From Coriobacteriia bacterium (GTDB lineage: Bacteria; Actinomycetota; Coriobacteriia; Anaerosomatales; PALSA-660): DNA of 13,084 nt. Shown here piece by piece: positions 8,622-13,084 of the stretch (position 1 is the first letter of the stretch; each line of letters starts with the position of its first letter). Where the stretch lies: assembly GCA_030652345.1 (NCBI GenBank), contig JAUSAU010000098.1, positions 1 to 13,084 on the forward strand, in the 5' to 3' direction. The position numbers and the translations under genes were made by a program. The notes beneath the pieces were generated by a model that did no database searches, was not told the origin of the DNA, and saw nothing but the letters and a program-made list of their open reading frames with translations.

Positions 8622-8796
8622 GACTTCGCCTTGTTCGTGGCTCCGGCACATACGGTCGAACCAACACTTCGTTCGAGGGAGTCCTACATCAGCCCGGCGA
8701 AGCGGTATCCCCCTTGCGGGGAAGCGCGGATCCGGGGTGCGGACACCCACCTGCTAGGGCAGGTTCACCCGACCGGGGGCACGACAAGGCGGGGTT
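8622..8796 (+). ncRNA. ssrS: Structured small RNA, 6S RNA candidate
   Basis: The roughly 175-nt RNA closes with a long irregular helix. CGCCUUG (8627-8633) pairs with CAAGGCG (8785-8791), and the helix continues inward through one bulged U and one G-G mismatch to 8646/8773 and outward to 8623/8795. Inside are hairpins UCGAAC/GUUCGA (8656-8676), a terminal arm GGAGUCC/GGAUCC (8678-8733) capped by UCCCC/GGGGA, then GGGUG/CACCC (8735-8748) and ACCUGC/GCAGGU (8749-8764). A promoter-like element and a terminator bracket it. Length, long closing stem and location between aspS and rarA, a position where Bacillus carries a 6S RNA, suggest 6S RNA, which binds housekeeping RNA polymerase. The internal branching is richer than the simple open bubble of 6S, so another small RNA or a cis-acting leader remains possible. 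The presence of a structured RNA is firmer than its name. Confidence 0.6.
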
Positions 8797-8804
8797 CACT
8801 GACA

Positions 8805-8831
8805 GTCGGCTGACCGGGCCGGCACCCTTTT
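8805..8831 (+). terminator. Intrinsic terminator of the small RNA
   Basis: GUCGGC (8805-8810) pairs with GCCGGC (8818-8823) around the loop UGACCGG, and ACCC plus TTTT (8828-8831) follow. It sits 9 nt after the end of the RNA's closing stem. The T-run directly touches the GGAGGG ribosome binding site of the next gene. Confidence 0.6.
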
Positions 8832-8837
8832 GGAGGG
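8832..8837 (+). promoter_or_regulatory. Strong ribosome binding site that fixes the lipoprotein start
   Basis: GGAGGG ends 7 nt before ATG 8845. It rules out the in-frame TTG at 8830, which would lie upstream of the site. It abuts the T-run of the preceding terminator. Confidence 0.8.
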
Positions 8838-8844
8838 CGGTACG

Positions 8845-9429
8845 ATGCGTAGACTCGTCGCAGCATTCATCATGGTCATGGTCGCAGCATCGCTCGCCGC
8901 ATGCAGCGGCAGCACCCCGGACACGGCAGCCACGGATCCCGCGGCGACCGCGCCGGCCGCCACCGCACCCGCGGCAAGCGTACCGACGCCGTCGAGCGAT
9001 TCGCTCTCGCCGACCGAGTCGGTCGGCCCGGACGACAAGTTCCCGAACGACCCCGCGCAGACACCGCAGGCCGTCCTGGATCGTCTGGCCGCCAAGCAGC
9101 CGATGCTCATCTTCTACTTCGACTCCAAGACCAACGTCACCAAGGATCAGCGCGTCGAGATCGACAAGGCGATGAAGTCGTACCGCGGTCTCATCGACCT
9201 GCTGCTCTTCGATACGCGAGCCGGACTTCCGACGACGGACCCCTCGACCGGCAAGCCTGCGGTCGTCCCGAGCGAGACGGCCAAGGCCGCGCTCATGTCG
9301 TCGGTCGTCGGCATCCGCACGACGCCCTACCTCATCTTCGTGGACCGCTACGGTCGCATCAGCTACCGATTCATGGGCTACGTCGACGCCGGACTGATCG
9401 AGCGCGAGATCCTGCGCGCGACGCAGTAG
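8845..9429 (+). CDS. Lipoprotein with thioredoxin-like domain lacking the CxxC motif
   Basis: The product has 194 residues. The N-terminus is a lipoprotein signal peptide: MRR, a hydrophobic core, then lipobox SLAAC with Cys20 as the lipidation site, so the mature protein is anchored on the outer face of the membrane. Residues 21-70 form a low-complexity Ala/Thr/Pro/Ser linker. Residues 72-194 look like a thioredoxin fold: MLIFYFDSKTN takes the place of the WCxxC strand and loop, and TTPYLIFVDRYGRI carries the usual cis-Pro (Pro161) and the following strand. There is no cysteine other than Cys20, so disulfide exchange is not expected; binding or scaffold roles are possible. The fold call is inference from this pattern. 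The gene is 23 nt upstream of rarA and probably shares its transcript. No known gene name is recognised. Confidence 0.85.
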   Translation: MRRLVAAFIMVMVAASLAACSGSTPDTAATDPAATAPAATAPAASVPTPSSDSLSPTESVGPDDKFPNDPAQTPQAVLDRLAAKQPMLIFYFDSKTNVTKDQRVEIDKAMKSYRGLIDLLLFDTRAGLPTTDPSTGKPAVVPSETAKAALMSSVVGIRTTPYLIFVDRYGRISYRFMGYVDAGLIEREILRATQ

Positions 9430-9452
9430 GCGACGGCGGGCCGGTCGCCTCG

Positions 9453-10775
9453 ATGGCGGACCTCTTCTCGGATGCAGCGAGCGACGCGCTGGCACGAAGC
9501 GCGCCGCTCGCAGCGCGTATGCGTCCGCGGACGCTCGACGAGTTCGTCGGACAGGCGCATGCCGTGGGGCCGGGCACCGCGCTTCGCGCCGCGATCGAGC
9601 GCGATGAGCTGAGCTCACTGATCCTCTACGGCCCGGCGGGCTGCGGGAAGACCAGCTTGGCCAAGGTCATCGCGAACACGACCAGTTCCGCCTTCTGCGA
9701 GGTCTCCGCCGTCACCTCCGGCGTGGCCGACATCCGGCGCGCCATCGATGAGGCGCGGGACCGCCTCTCGCTCAACGGCCGGCGGACGATCCTGTTCATC
9801 GACGAGATCCACCGCTTCTCGAAGTCCCAGCAGGATGCGCTCCTGCATGCCGTCGAGGACCGGCTGGTCGTGCTCATCGGTGCGACGACGGAGAACCCGT
9901 TCTTCGAGGTGAACGCGCCGCTCATCAGTCGTTCGCGCGTGGTGGAACTGCGTCCCCTGACCGACGACGATGTCCGCGCGATCGTCCGGGCCGCGCTCAC
10001 CGACCCGGATCGCGGTCTCGCCGGTGCCCACGGGATCGCACCGGACGCCGAGGAGCTCGTGGTCATCACCGCGGGCGGAGACGCCCGTGTCGCGCTCAAC
10101 ACGCTGGAACAGGCGGCGGCGGAGGTGGGGACGTCCGCACCGATCGACCGGGGCGCCGTGGAGCGGGTCGGCGGGGAACGCGTCCTGTCCTATGACAAGA
10201 ACGGTGACGTGCACTACGACGTCATCTCCGCGTTCATCAAATCGATGCGCGGCAGTGATCCGGATGCGGCGGTCTACTACCTCGCTCGGATGATCCATGG
10301 GGGAGAAGACGCCAAGTTCATCGCCCGACGGATCATGATCTTCGCCAGCGAGGACGTCGGCAACGCCGATCCGCAGGCGCTGCTCGTGGCGCACGCCGCA
10401 TTCAAATCCGCCGAGTCGATCGGGTGGCCGGAGTGTCGGATCAACCTCGCGCAGGCGGCGGTCTACATGGCGCTCGCGCCGAAGAGCAATGCGTCCTACG
10501 TCGCGGTCGACGCGGCTCTGGCCGACGTGCGGACCGGCCCGGCCCGCGGCGTCCCGAACCATCTGCGCGACCGCCATCGTCCCGGCTCGGACTCCTACGG
10601 GCCGTATCGCTACCCGCACGACGCGCCGGATTCCTGGGTCGACCAGCGCTACCTCCCGGAGGGCCTCGCCGAGGGCGCCTTCTTCCGGGCGGGTGCGAGG
10701 GGGTGGGAGGCCGATCGCGCCACAGCCCGGCGGCAGCTGCTGAAGCGTCGTCGCGGGCACAGCGACCCGTCGTGA
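9453..10775 (+). CDS. rarA: Replication-associated recombination protein A (RarA/MgsA) AAA+ ATPase
   Basis: RarA is a clamp-loader-related AAA+ ATPase, a tetramer in E. coli, that acts at stalled replication forks and single-stranded DNA. The 440-residue product has the family N-terminus PLAARMRPRTLDEFVGQ (about 18-34). Walker A is GPAGCGKTS (60-68) and Walker B ILFIDEIHRF (113-122). Sensor 1 is GATTENPFFEVN (143-154) and the Arg-finger region LISRSRVVEL (157-166). The C-terminal tetramerisation part shows ASEDVGNADPQAL and the conserved VPNHLRDRH. Length is normal. I chose ATG 9453 because it begins at the conserved MADLF-type N-terminus; the ribosome binding site there is poor, so translation may be coupled to the lipoprotein gene ending at 9429. 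Confidence 0.95.
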   Translation: MADLFSDAASDALARSAPLAARMRPRTLDEFVGQAHAVGPGTALRAAIERDELSSLILYGPAGCGKTSLAKVIANTTSSAFCEVSAVTSGVADIRRAIDEARDRLSLNGRRTILFIDEIHRFSKSQQDALLHAVEDRLVVLIGATTENPFFEVNAPLISRSRVVELRPLTDDDVRAIVRAALTDPDRGLAGAHGIAPDAEELVVITAGGDARVALNTLEQAAAEVGTSAPIDRGAVERVGGERVLSYDKNGDVHYDVISAFIKSMRGSDPDAAVYYLARMIHGGEDAKFIARRIMIFASEDVGNADPQALLVAHAAFKSAESIGWPECRINLAQAAVYMALAPKSNASYVAVDAALADVRTGPARGVPNHLRDRHRPGSDSYGPYRYPHDAPDSWVDQRYLPEGLAEGAFFRAGARGWEADRATARRQLLKRRRGHSDPS

Positions 10776-10810
10776 CGGCAGGGAAGGCGAGCGCCGATCC
10801 CTGTCTCGTC
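10774..10810 (+). terminator. Long stem-loop overlapping the rarA stop codon
   Basis: Nested pairing is GACG (10774-10777) with CGTC (10807-10810), CAGGGA (10779-10784) with TCCCTG (10798-10803), and GGC with GCC around a GAGC loop. The stem begins inside the TGA of rarA. No T-run follows; the next bases are a promoter-like TGCTAGAGT. It probably ends rarA transcription or stabilises its 3' end. Confidence 0.55.
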
Positions 10811-10819
10811 TGCTAGAGT
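10811..10819 (+). promoter_or_regulatory. Extended -10 promoter element for the DUF948-like gene
   Basis: TGCTAGAGT contains TAGAGT (10814-10819) preceded by a TGN extension. It sits right after the rarA stem-loop and 38 nt before the next start codon. The -35 position falls in the stem-loop and shows no good match. Confidence 0.45.
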
Positions 10820-10857
10820 GGTCCGGTCGTGTCGCCCAGTGACAGAAGGCTCCTCCG

Positions 10858-11217
10858 ATGGATGCCACCGGCATTCTCCGCATCGTTCTGTACGTGGCGC
10901 TGATCGTCCTCGCGGGCGTCGGCGTATGGGGCGTCGTCGAGGTCGTCGGTGCAGCCAGGTCGATGCGTCGGCTGTCGGAGGACCTGAATGCGAACGTCCC
11001 GCCGCTCATCGAGCGGGCGAATGCGACCCTGGACACGATCAACACGGAGTTGCGGCGCGTCGACGGCGTCGTCTCGCAGCTCGAGGAGGTCTCGGGCCGC
11101 GTGAACACGACGACGCGCGCCGCGCAGGAGATCGTCGAGGCTCCCGCGATGGCGGTGTCCGGCCTGGCCGAGGGCGTTCGGAGTTTCTTCAGCGTTCTGA
11201 CGGGGCGGCGCCTGTAG
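10858..11217 (+). CDS. Small single-pass membrane protein, DUF948-like
   Basis: The 119-residue product starts with a short N-terminus and one strong membrane segment (about residues 7-30, IVLYVALIVLAGVGVWGVVE). A polar, heptad-like stretch follows (about 32-95), containing LSEDLNANVPPLIERANATL and VDGVVSQLEEVSGRV, which should form a coiled coil. A short tail with FFSVLTGRRL ends it. This one-helix-plus-coiled-coil plan matches DUF948-type proteins such as Bacillus YtxG. Their function is poorly known, and I do not assign one here. AGAAGG (10844-10849) is the ribosome binding site, 8 nt before the ATG. It precedes the anti-sigma/sigma pair by 57 nt but has its own promoter candidate. A hairpin lies between it and the anti-sigma gene. 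Confidence 0.82.
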   Translation: MDATGILRIVLYVALIVLAGVGVWGVVEVVGAARSMRRLSEDLNANVPPLIERANATLDTINTELRRVDGVVSQLEEVSGRVNTTTRAAQEIVEAPAMAVSGLAEGVRSFFSVLTGRRL

Positions 11218-11230
11218 CGTCCGCACGAGG

Positions 11231-11256
11231 TACGGTGACCGGGCGTCTGTCCGGTC
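11231..11256 (+). promoter_or_regulatory. Promoter-like TACGGT and perfect 6-bp hairpin before the anti-sigma gene
   Basis: TACGGT (11231-11236) could be a -10 element. It is directly followed by GACCGG (11237-11242) and CCGGTC (11251-11256), a perfect inverted repeat around an 8-nt loop. The repeat lacks a T-run. It may be a 5' leader hairpin or a weak terminator; the evidence does not decide. Confidence 0.35.
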
Positions 11257-11274
11257 GCGACCATGGAGGCATCG

Positions 11275-11658
11275 ATGACTGACAACGAACGCGTCGTGCT
11301 CACCGTTCCGTCGCGGGGCGAATACGCACGCACCGTGCGCATCACGGCCGCGGAACTCGCGACGAGGGCCGGCATGAACATCGACGACGTCGACGACGTG
11401 AAGCTCGCCGTCGAGGAGGCGTTCGTCTTCGCCTCCGAGCGTAAGGAGACCGGCGAGCTCACGTTCGCGTTCGACCTGCGATCCGAAGCGATCGAGCTCG
11501 AGGTGGGCCCGCTTCCCGCAGCATGCGACGACGACGACGATCCGGGCGCGGGCGAGCGCTACGCGCGCTTCATCCTCGAGTCGGTCTGCGACGAGTTCGA
11601 GTTGCTCGACCGCGACGGCGAATGCTACCTGCGTCTCGTCAAGAGGACGGCCGGCTAA
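11275..11658 (+). CDS. Anti-sigma factor of the RsbW/SpoIIAB fold with degenerate ATP-binding motifs
   Basis: The 127-residue product aligns by eye with RsbW of Bacillus: VPSRGEYARTVRITAAELA matches its N-terminal strand and helix, and DDVKLAVEEAFVFA matches the N-box helix (IEDLKIAVSEACTNAV). Proteins of this GHKL family bind and hold a SigB/SigF-type sigma factor and phosphorylate an anti-anti-sigma partner. Here the Mg-ligand Asn of the N box is Phe52. The DxGxG loop is replaced by VGPLPAACDDDDDP, and the Gly-rich second box by GAGERYARFILESVCDE. Kinase activity is therefore doubtful, while sigma binding remains likely because the sigma gene starts 2 nt downstream. I chose ATG 11275, since GGAGG (11265-11269) precedes it; ATG 11263 would overlap that site. 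No partner RsbV gene is in view. Confidence 0.85.
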   Translation: MTDNERVVLTVPSRGEYARTVRITAAELATRAGMNIDDVDDVKLAVEEAFVFASERKETGELTFAFDLRSEAIELEVGPLPAACDDDDDPGAGERYARFILESVCDEFELLDRDGECYLRLVKRTAG

Positions 11659-11660
11659 CC

Positions 11661-12455
11661 GTGACTACCTCGCGCCGCAACAAGCGACAGAGCAGGAAGC
11701 TCGTCTGGGACAAGCAGCTCACCCGCGAGCTCTTCGTCCGCTACCGCCTCAACGGCGATGAGGAGGCGCGTGACGAGCTCGTCGAGATGTACCTGAACCT
11801 CGTGAAGTACCTCGCGAGCCGCTTCCGTAACCGCGGCGAGCCCATCGACGACCTCATCCAGGTCGGGACGATCGGGCTCATCAAGGCGATCGACCGGTTC
11901 GACATCGAACGCGCGGTCGAGTTCACGACCTACGCGACGCCCACGATCGTCGGCGAGCTCAAGCGCTACTTCCGTGATAAGGGGTGGGCGATCAAGGTCC
12001 CGCGTCGCCTCCAGGAGCTGTCGTTCAAGGTCAACCAGGCGATCGACGCTCTCACGCAGCGGCTTCAGCGCACGCCGACCGTTCCCGAGATCGCCGAGTA
12101 CCTCGAGGTCACGCCCGATGACGTCCTCGAGGCGCTGGAGACCTCCGAGGCGTACAACTTCGTCTCGCTCGAGACCGATCGCAACTCCGACGGCTCGGAC
12201 TCGTTCTCGATCCTCGAGTACATCGGCAAGGATGACGTGCTGATGTCGGTGGTCGACGACCGCACCACGCTGTCCGCGGCGCTCAAGCACCTCACGCCCC
12301 AGGAGCAGCATGTGCTCTACCTGCGCTTCTTCCAGGGGCTGACGCAAACCGAGATCGCGAAGCAGCTCGGCATCTCTCAGATGCAGGTCTCACGCCTCCT
12401 GCGTCGGACACTCCGCGTGTTGCGCGAGAACCTCGTTCCGGAGGGGGTCGACTAG
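11661..12455 (+). CDS. RNA polymerase sigma factor, SigB/SigF/SigG family
   Basis: The 264-residue product has the group 3 sigma layout. Region 2 contains MYLNLVKYLASRF, DDLIQVGTIGLIKAIDRFD and EFTTYATPTIVGELKRYFRD (about 34-105). Region 3 begins with WAIKVPRRLQELSFKVNQAI and includes TPTVPEIAEYLEVTPDDVLEAL. Region 4 ends the protein with LTPQEQHVLYLRFFQGLTQ and the helix-turn-helix EIAKQLGISQMQVSRLLRR. The family directs RNA polymerase to stress or developmental promoters and is held inactive by an RsbW-type anti-sigma factor, encoded here 2 nt upstream. The start is GTG 11661, with AGAGGA (11642-11647) inside the end of the anti-sigma gene as ribosome binding site. Translational coupling of the pair is likely. 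The target regulon cannot be told from this window. Confidence 0.93.
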   Translation: MTTSRRNKRQSRKLVWDKQLTRELFVRYRLNGDEEARDELVEMYLNLVKYLASRFRNRGEPIDDLIQVGTIGLIKAIDRFDIERAVEFTTYATPTIVGELKRYFRDKGWAIKVPRRLQELSFKVNQAIDALTQRLQRTPTVPEIAEYLEVTPDDVLEALETSEAYNFVSLETDRNSDGSDSFSILEYIGKDDVLMSVVDDRTTLSAALKHLTPQEQHVLYLRFFQGLTQTEIAKQLGISQMQVSRLLRRTLRVLRENLVPEGVD

Positions 12456-12457
12456 GC

Positions 12458-13084
12458 ATGCCCGACGAGTCAATGCGCCTACGCAGGTGGGGACGGATCG
12501 CCCTCCAGGTGTGGGCGGCGATCGGCGTACTCATCCTCCTCGCCGCCCTCGGCTGGTTGCTCGGACGCGTGTTCTCCGCGCTCGTGCCGTTCGGTATCGG
12601 ACTCATCATCGTGCTGTTGCTCCGGCGTCCGGTGGAGTTCCTCGAGAGGCGCGGGCTCAACCGCACGATCGCCGTGGTCGTGTGCTATCTGGTCGCGATC
12701 ACCGCCGTCGCGATCCTGCTCACCTTCATCATCCCGCCCGTCTACACGCAGGTCGCCTCCTTCGTCCAGGCGGTGCCGGACTACGCGCGCAAGGCGTTCA
12801 GCCTCTGGGACAGCTATGTGGTGAACCCGAGCTCCGGCCATCAGGTCGCGCCATGGATCCAGAACGCGGCGCTCTCCCTGCGCGATCAGGTCGTCGCCGG
12901 AGCCGGCAAATGGTCGTCACTCTTCGCGGAGACGGCGGTCGCGACCGGCGGGTCGATAGCCGGCGGCGTCGTCGGGTTCGTGCTCGCGCTCATCATCGGC
13001 TTCTATGCGCTCGTCGACCTCACGATGCTCAACGAGGAGATACTGCTTCTGGCGGGCCCGTCCTCGCGCGACGAGATCGTGCGC
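12458..13084 (+). CDS. AI-2E family transporter (PerM-like permease), 3' partial
   Basis: The frame is open from ATG 12458 to the window edge, giving 209 residues with no stop. The start lies 2 nt after the sigma stop codon, with GGAGGGGG (12440-12447) about 10 nt upstream. The visible part has two close N-terminal membrane segments (about 14-36 and 38-55), a basic turn RRPVEFLERRGLNRTIA typical of the family, a third segment (about 70-93), and a long soluble stretch with VPDYARKAF. A further hydrophobic helix, GGVVGFVLALIIGFYALVD, follows (about 168-186). This order fits the AI-2E/PerM family, whose members export AI-2 or act as ion antiporters; the substrate here is unknown. The last part of the usual 350-400 residues is missing. 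It may be co-transcribed with the sigma gene. Confidence 0.85.
   Translation, partial: MPDESMRLRRWGRIALQVWAAIGVLILLAALGWLLGRVFSALVPFGIGLIIVLLLRRPVEFLERRGLNRTIAVVVCYLVAITAVAILLTFIIPPVYTQVASFVQAVPDYARKAFSLWDSYVVNPSSGHQVAPWIQNAALSLRDQVVAGAGKWSSLFAETAVATGGSIAGGVVGFVLALIIGFYALVDLTMLNEEILLLAGPSSRDEIVR

Noticed and set aside
6969..8750. 593-codon antisense frame across aspS and the small RNA
   Set aside because: It is the antisense of clearly conserved aspS and the small RNA; no recognisable domain and no ribosome binding site of note.
8622..8796. SRP RNA, tmRNA or RNase P RNA as identity of the small RNA
   Set aside because: The SRP tetraloop region (GGAAGCAGCC type), a tmRNA tag frame with tRNA-like ends, and the RNase P GAGGAAAGUC box are all absent, and the size does not fit RNase P or tmRNA.
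9615..11462. 615-codon antisense frame across rarA, the DUF948-like gene and the anti-sigma gene
   Set aside because: It lies opposite three supported genes and intergenic hairpins, with no motif of its own.
1..13084. Mobile elements, CRISPR arrays, tRNA or rRNA genes
   Set aside because: I saw no transposase or integrase motifs, no regularly spaced short repeats, and no tRNA or rRNA signature in either strand.

Overview
The window comes from a high-GC bacterial chromosome. All genes lie on the + strand, are closely packed, use GTG as well as ATG starts, and are preceded by GGAGG-like ribosome binding sites. A giant multihaem c-type cytochrome, a RsbW/SigB-type sigma module, an AspRS of the kind seen in mycobacteria and the hisS-aspS-(small RNA)-rarA order all fit a Gram-positive anaerobe. 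My best guess is an actinobacterial lineage of the Coriobacteriia/OPB41 (Anaerosomatales) type. That placement is inference from gene content; no marker gene proves it.

Region 1 (2-5332) is the 3' 1,776 codons of an exported multihaem protein whose 5' end lies outside the window. Seven N-terminal haem-type motifs (two non-canonical, five CxxCH) and nine C-terminal CxxCH motifs flank about 1,094 residues with no haem motif. That middle part holds two copies of a roughly 472-residue module, each a propeller-like beta domain followed by a small beta-sandwich, plus a tandem third sandwich. A strong hairpin terminator at 5361-5390 closes the region.

Region 2 (5471-8558) is a translation pair, hisS and aspS. 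AspRS carries the His that marks non-discriminating enzymes, which suggests the cell makes Asn-tRNA(Asn) by transamidation.

Region 3 (8559-10775) begins with a roughly 175-nt structured RNA, a 6S RNA candidate in the aspS-rarA position where Bacillus carries one of its 6S RNAs. It ends in a terminator whose T-run abuts the RBS of a lipoprotein with a thioredoxin-like fold but no active-site cysteines. The replication-fork ATPase rarA follows and ends in a long stem-loop.

Region 4 (10858-13084) holds a small single-pass membrane protein (DUF948-like) and then an anti-sigma factor of the RsbW fold whose ATP-binding motifs look eroded. Two bases after it comes a SigB/SigF-family sigma factor, and then the start of an AI-2E-family permease that runs off the window. 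The anti-sigma and sigma genes clearly work as a pair. No anti-anti-sigma gene is visible here.

The parts most worth a second look are the duplicated, haem-free insert in the cytochrome, the small RNA and its terminator, and the motif-poor anti-sigma factor.
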